From Isoetes taiwanensis (taxonomy: Eukaryota; Streptophyta; Lycopodiopsida; Isoetales; Isoetaceae): a stretch of 64,000 nucleotides of DNA. The notes under the pieces were generated by a model. The model was not told the origin of the DNA, made no database searches, and saw nothing but the letters and a program-made list of their open reading frames with translations. The stretch covers positions 729,501 through 793,500 of the forward strand of contig JAJEKV010000205.1 of NCBI GenBank assembly GCA_021234155.1, given 5' to 3'. Positions 23,781 through 34,821 of this stretch are shown here, one piece after another (the first letter of the stretch is position 1; the number at the start of each line of letters is the position of its first letter). Both the position numbers and the translations under genes were made by a program.

Positions 23781-25306
23781 CTAAGTTAATACCACTTTCG
23801 CCACACATGGGCACTTTATAATGACTACTATTGGCCCGATCCATTCCATAAGACAACCAATATCTTGTGGAAATCTTTGTGTGATCTGCAAGATTTCAGC
23901 TTCAAGACCTTCATCATCTTGTTCTTGCAAGCACACAAAGCAATCCAAAGCTCTCCCCTCCGATTGATTATAAGGGACTGCCCCCACAGATCTAACCCAG
24001 TTATACAAACAACTCCCGTGGCAGTGATGCCCACACGCATCGAATCCCACAATATCACCTCGATCCTCATCTTCCTGCACGTATTCCTCTTGACAAATAA
24101 AATGACATATTTAACAAAATTTAGACTTATTCAAATCTAATAGATATTTTCAAGAATGTCATAATAAGATTATATATATTTTTAACTCTTGTTGATTCTT
24201 ATAATATTTCTAGTTTATTTTTAGATAAAAAGTATGATGGTTATCAAAGTTTAAAATTGCTTAGACTAATTTATGCTTCAATTTATTTAGAATTAATTTT
24301 TCATCTAAGATGAACTCTATATGATTAAAATGTTATTTTTTCAAAATGTTTAAAGAAAGTTTTAGATGAAACAAATTAAATGATTATATTTATATTTATG
24401 TTTTGATTAAATAAAAAAGAATAGTTTATTTCTAATTAATTTTCAATATATTTCATTTTATCAATAATAACCTATTCGATATTTGTTATTAAAACATAAA
24501 CTCTTACTTAATTTCAATCTAAAACTCTTTTTAAAGTATTTTTTATAGTGCTAAGAGTTTGTAAATTGTGAAATTCTCATATTATTTTTTGTCAACCACT
24601 TATCAAACCACCATATCTCATTTATAAATTATCCTAACTGCCAAATTTTAAATTTGCTAACAAATTACTAAAATCTAAAATTAATATTCTTGACATGCTA
24701 AATCTAAATAGATTCAAGTAAAAATTAGTCTAGAAATCAATTTTATCCTTTTATAACCATTACATTTTTAATTTAAATATAAAGTTATATAATTAGAACA
24801 TATAAAAATTACAAGAATCAAGAAGAATTAAACTTTACATATAATCTTAAAATGACATCTTTGTCTATTAAATATGAATAAGTCCAGGTTTTGTTGAATA
24901 TACCATTAAAGCATTTTTCCTCATCATCCAAATCATCACGGTTGTAAACAGAAATCACTTCGGCCAGCCTTTTAGCCACAAGAACACATCCTCCAAATAG
25001 GCAATCATGATCTATTCCAAAATCATTGAGAGAATAGCATGTTAGAAGAGTGGTAGGCCTATTTCGGGCCATGGTATTTTCACTTATCAAACTGTTGAGT
25101 TTGTCACACGAATCCTGGATTTGGTGCTTTGTAAAACAAAGAATTTGTGGAATAAAAATCCTTTCGTTGTTACAATCGCAAAAATCTTGATCCACCACTT
25201 CAATATTGATCTCATAACTTTCTAACCAATGGATCAAACTTTCTCTGGATACAAACAAAAGCTCGGCATTATGACCCAAGACATGAAAAAAGTTGGAAGC
25301 AGGCAT
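23781..25306 (-). CDS. Probable two-exon gene with RING-H2-like second exon
   Basis: Exon 1 (25,306-24,839, 156 codons) starts MPASNFFHVLGHNAELLF and ends ...DKDVILRLY at a donor GTAAAG. Exon 2 (24,074-23,781, 97 codons plus stop) follows an acceptor TACGTGCAG and keeps phase 0. The 764-bp intron is very AT-rich. Exon 2 has C-G-H-H-C-H-G-S-C-L-Y-N-W followed about 24 residues later by C-F-V-C-L, the spacing of the second half of a RING-H2 zinc finger of E3 ubiquitin ligases. The first Cys pair is not clearly present: an upstream CHFICQEEY lies just outside the predicted exon, directly after a stop codon, and has three residues between its Cys. So the finger is atypical, incomplete, or the gene model misses an exon. 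Exon 1 matches no family I recognise. Confidence 0.5.
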
Positions 25307-25421
25307 CGTTAGCTTTGAATTTTGTTTTTGTTATCTTGAGCTTATATAACAGTGAATAAAGCATCCCTATTAATGCCTTTGTTTAATTGTTGTTCACTTT
25401 TTCATAATCGGATTACATCAA

Positions 25422-25640
25422 TCATGGTCGGATTATGCTTCTGTTTCGTTGAAATTGAATTTTTGTACCACAGGCATCATGGTGGGATTATGCTTACGTT
25501 TCGTTGAAATTGAATTTTTTTGTACCACAGGCATCATGGTCGGATTATGCTTCTGTTGTTGAAATTAGATTTTTGTACCCTGGGCATCATGGTCGGATTA
25601 TGCTTCTGTTGTTGAAATTGAATTTTTGTACCCTGGGCAG
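25422..25640. repeat. Four tandem copies of a ~55-bp block upstream of the RING-like gene
   Basis: Four blocks, each starting TCATGGT(C/G)GGATTATGCTT and containing GTTGAAATT and TTTTTGTACC. They begin at about 25,422, 25,477, 25,534 and 25,588. They lie 115-335 bp upstream of the predicted start at 25,306, in the expected 5' UTR/promoter. Blocks 1-2 share CACAGGCA ends and blocks 3-4 share CTGGGCA ends. Confidence 0.85.
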
Positions 25641-25805
25641 GTCGTGAGCAGGTTTTTTTAATAGTAGTGGAGGCATTCTGTTTTGGGTCACTTTAGGAGG
25701 ACCGTGATTCTGTTTTGGCTCTTCTGCATCCACAGGACCGTGCTTCTGTTTTGGCTCAGGTAATTTCCATTTTCCATCTCTGCACTGCAATCATGAAGAG
25801 GGATT

Positions 25806-25845
25806 AGATAGCACAACACCGACTAGATAGCACAACACCGACTGT
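25806..25845. repeat. Tandem duplication of TAGATAGCACAACACCGAC
   Basis: Two perfect 19-20-bp copies in direct succession. Nothing coding is apparent. Confidence 0.85.
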
Positions 25846-26000
25846 TTATCTGAATCTTTCAAAAGACCCATATCGGCACAAAAAGAACTCCGCCAAAATT
25901 GTCCTTTTGAACAAATTCGACCTTCTGCTACAACCGTCTATCGAGTTCGGTGAAGTTATATTTCGCCTTCACATCTTATTTTTTCCATCCTGTCAATTGC

Positions 26001-26136
26001 CAACTCCCAAAGATAAACATACATTGGCAAGGTTTGAACCCATGACCAAATGCACATTTATTTTGGCATTATTAGGCATATACCAACTCACCACATATTT
26101 TTGCCCAGCGGATATATTTTTGTAGGTAGGCATAGA
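26001..26136 (-). mobile_element. Solitary SINE copy related to the satellite unit
   Basis: The minus strand carries the same core as the array. It has the A box TGGTGAGTTGG (26,093-26,083), the stretch AATGCCAAAATAAATGTGCA, the B box GGGTTCAAACC (26,041-26,031) and the tail to GGGAGTTGG. Upstream of the A box it differs slightly from array units. Similarity stops right after GGGAGTTGG and at about 26,136, marking the limits of the ancestral element. It lies inverted relative to the array and is not tandem. Confidence 0.8.
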
Positions 26137-27576
26137 GAGAATCATTGCAACTTTGGAGGGAACCATTGCAGAGGGTGCTGGTACACATGGAAATAGCAAT
26201 GCTCAGGCAAGTGCTATGTTCAATGTATATATACTATCCAACTATTTCTTTACGGCAGCTACGATTACAGGTTACTGATTGTACAGCCATAGCAAATGAT
26301 CATTAGAAGCTCATATATATGCATATTTCATATCTTGTGACATATTTGAACCTTTAAGAAACGAAATTCATTATGCATCCTATACATTATTTTTGACTGA
26401 GTCGTGGGTTCTAAAAGCCCACATACATTTTCCAGGGCCTGATCTGTAAATTGGTTGGCGAAGGCTTTTGCAATATTATAGAAGTCTTAATAAAGTTTTC
26501 AATATTTTCTCTGATTCAGTTGGAATCCTGTATTGTCTTGTTTTTAACTGGTGCTTTCACTAATTTTACTAGTTTATATTTTTTAATGGTTAAAGCAAAA
26601 AGTAGAGAAGTAAGAAATGCCAACTTCATGCTTATAGCACGTCTTTATAATTCTATTGAGAGTTTAGGCTGATTCCAGCCTTTTAAAGTTTATATATCAT
26701 TTTGTTGTACAAATTTGAATAATTGGAAGAGCATTTTGTCTTCACATGTTGGTGTGTATGGCATACTGAGGCAGGTTCTACGGTCTCTTCCACGAGCCCA
26801 CTTCCATATTGAGACTTATCAGATTTGCAGATCACCTGGAAATGATGAGTATAGGAATATTAAATGAAAATGTGACATGTCTCTGCCTCAGGAGCAAAGC
26901 GGCTCTAGAGAGTTTCCAGCAAAACAAAGCAAGAGAGAACAAACATCACGTCATGCTGCAAGATAAAATCTCAAGTTTCATTAGTTGTACGTATCTAACT
27001 TAAAACTAATTTACAGCTAGCTACGTTTGGATCCTACTTGTATTATTTAGATCTTCCTTTTTTTCTTGCTTGCTACTTGGTTGTTGAACCCTGTATGCAG
27101 GGCTTCTGCTATAGCACATTAATGGTGCGTCTTGAGTATTATTCCAGTATATGATGGAGGAATCCTCACGTCAATTTTCGAATAGCTTAGTCTCAGACTT
27201 TCATGTACTTTTCCTCATCAGCCTTGGAATTTCATCAGCAATGTGATATCTTATTATATCGTTCAATCTTCTGAGTTTGGTGCATGCCTGCATAGTAATA
27301 AACCCAGAAGGAGCAGAAAAGCCACTGTAGGTGCACCTGTGCACTCTGAAACAACATAATTGAGGCATCCAGCAAGCCCCGGATAATTGAGGCATCCAGC
27401 AAGCCCCAGCGTTTGCCAGATACCTGTATTCTAGCAAAACACCTCTGGATTAATAAAATCTAGCTAAGACTTCAATGGTCTAGACCTTCAAGTCAAACTA
27501 AGGATGTTCCTAAACAACTTCGCTAAAGCATTTATTAGTAAATGCATGTCTTATTTTTGGACATGCCAGCCTAAAC
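26137..27576. other. No supported gene
   Basis: AT-rich, with short frames only. One duplicated piece near 27,355-27,410 (ATAATTGAGGCATCCAGCAA twice) is the only structure noted. Confidence 0.35.
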
Positions 27577-27594
27577 ATGAGTTTGGCCTTTCCT

Positions 27595-27820
27595 CAAGCT
27601 ATCCATATCACACTTCCAATGATTGATGGGCGTGAGATCTTTTCAAGCATAGTCACAGAATGTACTGCACCTCTTCACGCTTTGTTTGAGGGAGCTTCTT
27701 GTAGCATTTCCTTCAATCTCATCATTAGCCCACATGCGCCAGTAGTCTTGGGTCTGCCCTGGCTCGAGCTACATATCGTACAGATTGATTGGCAAACTAG
27801 ATCCTTTCGGTTTGCTGGTT
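27595..27820 (+). pseudogene. Ty3/gypsy retrotransposon protease relic
   Basis: The plus-strand frame includes ITLPMIDGREIF and then PVVLGLPWLELHIVQIDWQT followed by RSFRF. The VLG-x-PWL...IDW-x-TR pattern is the C-terminal half of the retropepsin-like (RVP_2) domain of gypsy-class retrotransposons. The frame stays open to 28,026 but becomes low-complexity Ser and then unrelated. No reverse transcriptase, integrase or LTR is found nearby, so this is an isolated remnant. Confidence 0.6.
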
Positions 27821-29173
27821 CGAGCTCTAGTTCCAGTTCATCTGCAGTTCAGGCCTTTGCATCAATATCTACCGGTCCATGCGGTATTGTGGGCTCTCGA
27901 TTATGTCCTTGCTATTTCTATTTACGCTCCGCGTCCGATTCGGTTCTTTTGTCTACGCTCCGGTTCATGTCTCGATTCGACCATGTTCTAGATGATGTCC
28001 CAGCTCAGTTCTTGTTCGGTTCCTAGTCGGTTCGGTTCAGTTGCTCCTACGCCGGGGGGGCGAAAAGAGACATTGTAGCGAATTAATTTACTATTCATGC
28101 AACATTGGCCATTTTCCTATAGCAATGTTGACTTAAGCAAATTATCTATGTGAGCAATGCTTCAAATCTATGACCGTGTATAATATCCATCTGTACGTCT
28201 TAGATTTATTTACAAGTATCCAACGATGCAGGAATCGAACAACTCCAGATGATCTCTGGCTCAAAGATCATTCGATCGAAGCCTTTTTCACATTTGGAAT
28301 AGCTTCAAAACTTTTGACTGAGGTTATTTTAATTCAAGGTTAATATTTACAGGTAAAATTATTTTAACCTAGGTAAGTTGCTCTATTTAATAAGTCTCGA
28401 TATACAAGACTTGGAATTTTTTAACCATTGCAACTTAAGCCTTAGGTTAATAATTTCAACATAATTTTTGGCACTTCTCTATATGAATCATATTCGATAC
28501 CAGGTTATTTCAACTGCCAAACCTTTGTATCTTGAATCTAAAATTACGAAATAAATCAGCTTCTTACATTCCCCCTTTAGCTCATATAATTTAACAACTC
28601 CTTTGCAGCTTATTTTGCCAACTAAAAACCTGAACCTGCTACAACTCAGAGCCTTAGAAAAATGTTTACCAACTGGTCTTCCTCGTGTAGAATTTGATTC
28701 TTAGTCATGGCCGATTCCTTTCATATTGAGAGGACCACAAATGTGCAGTGTGAACTAGTTCAATGTTGCTTTTTGCCATTTTCTTTGCCTTGTGGAAGGG
28801 GAGTCTACATTGATTTCCTAACGTACACCCTCTGCAGGTATGATTCTCCGTTTTCCCGTTTTTCATACTTAATCCAGTACAATTTAATCATGGTTTCAAT
28901 ATTATTATTAGCACGTCCCATTCTTTCATGCCAAATTGAGATATTTGCAATAGTGGTCAAGTTTGCACTTCCAATATAATGTATATTTATTCCAATAAAA
29001 TTCCCAACACATTTGCCAAGAAACTTCAATTCATCTTCTTATATTATAATATTATACCGTATTGGATTTGGATCAAGCCCTAGTTTGAATGACTGAGATC
29101 ATCTGATTGAATCTGAAGGCCGAGATTCATCGCACGACTTCCCACCACCATGATTGGTCATGATTTGACCTCT
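27821..29173. other. No supported gene
   Basis: Contains a CGGTTC-rich stretch (27,920-28,045) and AT-rich sequence. A possible exon-like frame (28,707-28,835) ends at CTCTGCAG/GTATGA, a good donor, but has no recognisable protein motif. Confidence 0.3.
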
Positions 29174-29590
29174 TAAGGGAAAAGGGAAAGGAAAAACGGG
29201 GAAAAGACAGGGGAGGAAAGAAACACGTAAAAGGGAAAACGAGAAAGGGAAAAAGGGGAAGGAAAAGGGCATGGGAAAAAGGGAAAGAGAAAAAGGGAAA
29301 AGAAAGGGGGAAAAGGAAAGTAAATTGACATGGGAAAGAGGAAGAAGGAAAGGGTGGAAAAAGGAGAAAAAGGTAAGGTAAGGGATAGGAAAAAGGTGGG
29401 AAGAAGGGGACGGACAGAGTACATGGGAAAAAGAAAAGGGAAACGAAAAAAATGGGAGGGGAAAAGGGAACGTGGAAAAAATGCACGAGGCAAAGGGGAA
29501 GAAAGAAGGGGGAAAGGACACGGGGAAAAAGAAAAGAGAGAAAAGGTGAAGAAAAAGGAAAAATGAAACAAAAAGAGCATAAGATAGTAG
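29174..29590 (+). repeat. Polypurine (GGGAAA-rich) tract of about 415 bp
   Basis: The plus strand is almost only A and G, in runs such as AAAAGGGAAAGG, with scattered interruptions. It produces spurious long frames on both strands (Phe/Ser/Pro-rich on minus, Lys/Gly/Glu/Arg-rich on plus) that should not be taken as genes. A run of about 17 T follows at about 29,618-29,635. Confidence 0.9.
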
Positions 29591-29639
29591 TTTTAACGTC
29601 ACGAGGTTGTTTTGTTTGTTTTTTTTTTTTTTTTCTTTG

Positions 29640-30306
29640 GGGGTTGTTGTATGTGTGTTTGAAGAACATGCCACCTCCCATATATAGACCAGGCATTAAA
29701 AAACTAGGAGTTACTCTCCTAAATTTCTGGTTATAAATTTTTGGTTCCAATTTTTATTTGCCGGCAAAAAAATTGTAGGGTTTCCTTCAAAATCCAGCAA
29801 ATAATCTCGAGTTTATATTCAAAATCCAATGGAGCATGACATTTACTGGCAAATTATCTGGATAGAGCTACTGGGGATTTCGAAGCATGGTATAGACTTC
29901 TCATGGCACATACAAAATAGTTTGATGATGACCATGCCAGTCTTACTTTAAGCGGCCACGTGGCATCGCCATCTGTACCGTATTCTTTTTAGATAAGATG
30001 ATATTTTTCACTTTGTTAATTTGCATTAGGGGAGGAGCAACATATTTGGCCCACTTAAGGTTAAACCGTTATAAAAAACATTGAAATACATCCTAACTAT
30101 AGCCATATTGTATATCATTAGAAACCTTAGATTCTAGGCTTTCTAATGATATCCTCTCCTACCCCATCTGATGGGCCTAGCTTTGGCGATTCCATTTTGA
30201 ATGAAAGGGGGTCTTTGCACCCAATTGTTGACATAATGTTCCATCATTGGTGCACTTGTGTACCTTGAATGGAGGTTATAAGAACTATTTGTTGACCCCG
30301 TGTTCT
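29640..30306. other. No supported gene; small palindromes only
   Basis: Holds a G-box palindrome GCCACGTGGC near 29,955. Holds an inverted repeat at about 30,117-30,149 with arms CATTAGAAA and TTTCTAATG around a ~15-bp centre. No coding signal. Confidence 0.4.
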
Positions 30307-31621
30307 ATTAATGCCGCACTAGCCTACCATTGATGGTGCCGCATATTTCTAGCCTCTTATTAATAGGACTCCACATTTGCCAATTATCCATGCCAAACTT
30401 ATTGATTTGTGCATAGTCAATTATCTTGGTTGTCCTTTGATTTGATCTCTAGCTTTTCATCACTTTGATCTCCCTATTTAGAGCATTATGCAGCATGTAC
30501 GAAATGAATATCTATCAGCATTATGCGAAATGAATATCTACCGGCATATACATTATATCAATAGCCACACCAAAGATTGAAAAAATGTCAAGCAATGAAT
30601 CCAAGAACAACAAGAGTGTTTGCACTATAAAATTTTGATATGCAATTGGGTTTTACAAGTAATATTCTTTTACCTAGATTAGATTCACTTCTCTCCAAGC
30701 TTGCTTTCATGCTTGTATGCCATCTTAACCATATAGATTTTGCATAGATTAATAGGAAAAACCAGCTCTTGCACGATGTGGCAGGCAGTCTGGAACAAAT
30801 GCATTAAAAGAGCATCGGCTGGATATTGCCAACCTATCTTGTTGCATGAAATACCTTGAGATCAGTACTAAACATTAAGTAACTTTTGCCATTTCTATAA
30901 TAATGTTATTATTGCTGTGGGATAGAAACAGAAACTGCCCTTGAAATTGTGGATATTATTTAAGATATTTCCAAACTCTGTCTATTGATATTTCTAGATT
31001 ATGTATTTCCAAATGCTTAGATAATCCATTCCTGTCTGTGAGAATGGACTAGGGTCAGTATCCATTGTTAATAGTTGACCAACACAGATGAACTCCATCC
31101 AAATGTTGGCCAAACACTTAAATGTCACAGTTCCACTTGTGCGATCCGACATGTAACGATCAATAACAATCTTGACTACTTCACTTAGATTCTGGAAACT
31201 TGCATGTGCCTATGTCACGTTCCTTCCCTGCATTAAAGCAAGTATATTGATGTGCATTAGATCTGTTTCATAGGAGGAATACAAGGAATTGCCTAGGTTT
31301 CTTGTATCTGAAACTTAGTTCAACATGAAACTCTGTTAAAAAGGAAAGCAACTAGACGACACAAGACATATAACTTATAAATGCAAAATTAGATACTATA
31401 CAAGCCAAATAAGATATCACAAGAGTAAAATAAGATGGGTTCTACAACAAATACTAATATATCTGCACCAAGCTTTAAAATGCAGCATGCAACTTGCAAA
31501 ATGAAAAAATGTAAAAAATTATTCTCACAATTGATCCTCCGTGAAGCGAGACCTCTCCCTACACTGAGCTCCTGATCCAGCCAGAATCTGCACATGAAGA
31601 ACTGCTATATGAGTAATTCCT

Positions 31622-31671
31622 GTCTACTGTTTTGTCATACATGTCATCTACTGTTTTGTCAGACATGTCAG
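31622..31671. repeat. Direct repeat around TGTCxxACATGTCA in segment B
   Basis: TCTACTGTTTTGTCA(T/G)ACATGTCA occurs twice in succession. The same double structure, diverged at CG-containing positions, is at about 45,850-45,902 in unit 2. Confidence 0.6.
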
Positions 31672-31994
31672 CTATATGGTTTATCTACTCTGTAACAAAA
31701 TCATCACAAACAGAGAAATAGAGGCATGTGTAACCTTAAACCATCTAAACTATTATATGTGTCTAATGGAACTATATAATGTATCAAAAATTAAAAAGCG
31801 AAAAACAATTTTGAAAAACATTGTCACAATCTGAAATGGGTTTGGCTGTCATCTCAGTATGAGTTCACACTACACTATTTCGTATTTCTGGCATATACCA
31901 TTAGATCAGACTGTGTCTTTTAGATGCTTGCATTTGTTACCTTTTACTCATGGTCAAACAGGGTGTTGCCATGTTTGAGTACACCACATATTCA

Positions 31995-32430
31995 CACAAC
32001 TACGATTAACAATCAACACACAACTACGATTAATATTATTAACACACACCATTGCATTTAACACATTTTAATTAAAATCCCCCTTAAACCCCCTTTGGTT
32101 TGGGTGCATATTCACACGGGGGGTGACTCCGGGCATCGAGAGCTGTTGGATAGGCATATTCACCCCTTATTCCTTAATCTACACCGTACACAAAATTCCT
32201 CGTTTGTGGGGTATGGATGTATAGAAATTATGATACTGTATAACAAGATTTAAAAAATACTATAAGATTTCAGGTAACATACTATATGGTGTTGATTTTG
32301 TACGTACAAAACATAATTATAGGGGCTCTCGCTGCCCTACATCACCCCCCGTGTGAATATGCACCCAAACAAAAGGGGGTTTAAGGGGGAATTTAATTTT
32401 AAGGTGTGTAATGTATAACTTTAAAAAAAA
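31995..32430. mobile_element. Non-autonomous element with long inverted ends, copy 1
   Basis: The inner ends are GCATATTCACACGGGGGGTGA at 32,106 and its reverse complement at 32,341-32,362. The inverted similarity extends outward by about 70 bp on each side (CCCCCTTAAACCCCC on the left, GGGGGTTTAAGGGGG on the right). The interior of about 220 bp is non-coding. This is a foldback/MITE-like structure, of undetermined superfamily. It sits at the left end of a 4.3-kb block absent from segmental unit 2. Confidence 0.65.
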
Positions 32431-32433
32431 TTT

Positions 32434-32452
32434 GCCCCTTCGGGGCAAAAAA
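32434..32452. other. Perfect short hairpin TTTGCCCC-TTC-GGGGCAAA
   Basis: Eight-base-pair stem with a three-base loop after an A-run. Related, less perfect versions (A-run, ATTTGG, CCCCTTC, AGGCC) occur at about 32,505-32,533 and 34,320-34,352. Confidence 0.7.
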
Positions 32453-32767
32453 CAAACATTATATCACACTTGGAAACATTAGATGTAATGGTTTGTGTTA
32501 GATTAAAAAAAATTTGGCCCCTTCAAGGCCTTGCCTAAAACAATATAGTCGAGAAGAGCACTTAAACCATGTGCTTTGCCATGGCACATGTGTTGTCGTA
32601 TATTTAAAAAATGCCATCTTGGATACATATGTTGTGGGGAATAATCAAACATCTCCACAAGTATGCATAGGGTGTTATAGAATTGCAAGGCAACTTAAAT
32701 GGATGGGTATAAGCTCTGAAATGAACATAAATACTTGAGCACTTCAACTTCAGAATATGCACAACTT

Positions 32768-32956
32768 TTACAAGAACTCGGGGGGGTATTCTATGTTCCA
32801 ATAAGGCCCCATTGCAAGAAAATCAGTTGTATTTCTTGCTTCATAGCCTTTGGCCGATATGTATCTCAACGATTGTAACGATCTAACTGTGGCTACAATT
32901 CCAGCCTCAGTAATAGGACAATCCCTGAGTTCAAGCTTAGGTCTGTTACATTGGCC
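32768..32956 (-). pseudogene. COI1-like: Fragment of a COI1-like F-box/LRR jasmonate co-receptor gene
   Basis: The minus-strand frame reads PKLELRDCPITEAGIVATV, then SLQSLRYISAKGYEARNTTD, then FLAMGPYWNIEYPP, ending in TAA at 32,770-32,768. The last LRR of plant COI1 has the same pattern: KLE-x-R-x-C, SLRY-L, GY-x-A, then (A)RP-(Y/F)WNIE. About 60 codons remain of a family that is normally near 600 residues. There is no F-box and no start. It is directly preceded on the same strand by an ELP2 fragment in another frame, so it is a chimeric gene-capture product and not a gene. Confidence 0.72.
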
Positions 32957-33670
32957 CAGTAATGTATCCCTTCAAACTAGACCCTTTGTCATTACTCAAT
33001 ACAGCTTGCTTCGGGGTGATCCTCCAAAGAAGAATATGTTTATGTTGAGAACAACTTGCAAAAAATATTGCTTGCATTCCATTCTCTACTGTGAGGTTGA
33101 AAAATCAAGCGACTGAACCCATCCTTGATGACCTTTTAATTTTCCTGCCGACACTAATTGATGCTCGAACTAGTCTTGATGTATAGATGAATTTGGTTAT
33201 CCAAACCCCCCATAGCCAACAAAATATCCAGTTTGTTGGGAAGAAGCACCATGGAATCAGCAACCATGACTTTTGATCCAACGGAAATAGTTTGTCCAAT
33301 CGATGCCTGGCATTTGCCTATGAAGAAGGTGCAATAAATGTTAAAAGGCTGGTGATATGGTGAAGTGTATGATGAGCAAGTCGCCTTATTAGGCAAGGAA
33401 AATTCTCTTTAGTTGGGCAAGCCCAAAGAGCACACACACAACCCGGAAAAATTACCTCCACCTGCATTGGAATTGACATGTCCCACACCGAACGTGCCAT
33501 CGAGGAAGATGAAAATGCGAATACGACTTCCACGGATGATAATATGCAACCGAGAAATGCATGTAACGACCTTGTCATGGGTGGGATCTCGAAAGTACCG
33601 GTCGCCACTATAATTTCGAACACCCGGTAAATACACATAAGAATGCCAATCAAAAAGCTTAACAGGATCA
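32957..33670 (-). pseudogene. ELP2-like: Fragment of an ELP2-like WD40 gene (Elongator subunit 2), intron retained
   Basis: On the minus strand an upstream exon piece ends SVWDMSIPMQVE at 33,456 with donor GTAATT. After a 149-bp intron an exon starts at 33,306 (acceptor AATGCCAG): TISVGSKVMVADSMVLLPNK, then LLAMGGLDNQIHLY. One base lost near 33,169 shifts the frame to AGKLKGHQGWVQSLDFST. A second shift near 33,100 gives FFASCSQHKHILLWRI and SSLKGYITGP. These match the order of WD repeats in plant ELP2 (SVGSK, LAMGGLDN-x-I-x-LY, LKGH-x-x-W-x-x-SLDFS, SQ-x-x-IRIW, YIEGP). Retained splice sites show capture from DNA, not from mRNA. The part right of 33,456 is less certain. Confidence 0.7.
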
Positions 33671-33834
33671 CCTAGCCTAAAATCATGCTACCAGAACCAG
33701 CTCCACCGGATCACCCAGCTAAAACCATGCTCGGCTTCTATCTCTGGGCCCTCGAACCCTAAAATAACCCTAAAGTAAAAAAAAAAAAAAAAAAAGGGGG
33801 TAAACCATTGGGGATATGAAATTTAGACAATAAA

Positions 33835-33956
33835 AATGGGGAGTGCACTCTAGATATATTGATTAGTATGCCTCGCGCAATACGCCCATGAAATCATATG
33901 AAAACCATGCCAAAAGCCGTATAAAATCACAAAAAAAACCCCCTGTTATAATGCTA
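33835..33956. repeat. Shared right end of captured module 1
   Basis: The stretch from GTGCACTCTAGA to CTGTTATAATGCTACATA is repeated, diverged, at 36,190-36,312, where it ends the second module. It is followed at once by the next TIR element, so the two modules are head-to-tail. Confidence 0.6.
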
Positions 33957-34315
33957 CATATTCACACGGGGGGTTACTCCGGGCAACGAGAGCTGTCGGA
34001 TGGGTATATTTGCCATTTATTCCAAGATCTGGACCGTACATAGCGATCCTCGTTTGTGGGGTATGCATGTACAAGTTTTTGTATACTGTATATTAAGGTT
34101 TGCAAAATACTATAAGGTTTGAGAGAATGTACTTAATGGTGTTAATTTTGTACATATATTGAAAATATATTTTGGAGCTCTCATTTTGCCCTCACGTAAC
34201 CCAGGTGTGAATATGCACCCAAACCAAAGGGGGTTTAAGGGGGATTTTAATTAAAATGTGTTAAATGCAATGGTTTGTGTTAATAATATTAATCGTAGTT
34301 GTGTGTTGATTGTTA
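33957..34315. mobile_element. Non-autonomous element with long inverted ends, copy 2
   Basis: Same element as at 31,995-32,430. The left end is CATATTCACACGGGGGGTTA. The right end (34,198-34,220) is diverged, CCAGGTGTGAATATGCACCC. The left outer arm is missing. The right outer arm (34,215-34,315) is the reverse complement of the left outer arm of copy 1 (31,995-32,105), so the two copies bracket module 1 with matching inverted arms. Confidence 0.6.
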
Positions 34316-34821
34316 TATTAAAAAAAAATTTGGGCCCTTCAGGCCCTAACTAACGCAAACATAAGTAAATGTTATGGGCCTAAATATTAATTACTAAAAA
34401 TCAAATGAGCAAATGCCACAGAAAATATTATGGCAACAAATGCGAGGAAAAGCATGTCTGAAGAAAATTGAAAGGTGTAGAATGTAAGAATAACCAATCC
34501 TATGAACAGAGCAATAGAAATAAGGAATTGAAGTAGTGTGATACAGATTCAGAAATATGTTGTTGCTAGTCTCTTCAACTATTTGGGATTTAGAAAGAAA
34601 TCACACAAACAGCAATCTTTTGCTAGTATAGGCCATTGCAACTCCACAAGAAACCATTAATTTGGCAGTTAAGCCAAACAGTACAAAAAAGAGCAATTGG
34701 AATGTATTGGCCACAATATTCTCTGGAACTTTGACATAAAATATCCTGAATGATGGAGTAAACCAAAACCCTTGTGATGTACCAATAAGTTCTAACTTGC
34801 TTGCCGGATACCTGCCGGTTG

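Noticed and set aside
29099-29750. Long minus-strand frames (191 and 207 codons) and plus-strand frames over the purine tract
   Set aside because: They are low-complexity Phe/Ser/Pro or Lys/Gly/Glu translations forced by the polypurine sequence; several frames are open at once.
32434-34352. Helitron as the capturing element
   Set aside because: Hairpins are present, but they are not followed at the right distance by a CTRR end in the needed orientation, and inverted terminal arms point to a TIR element.
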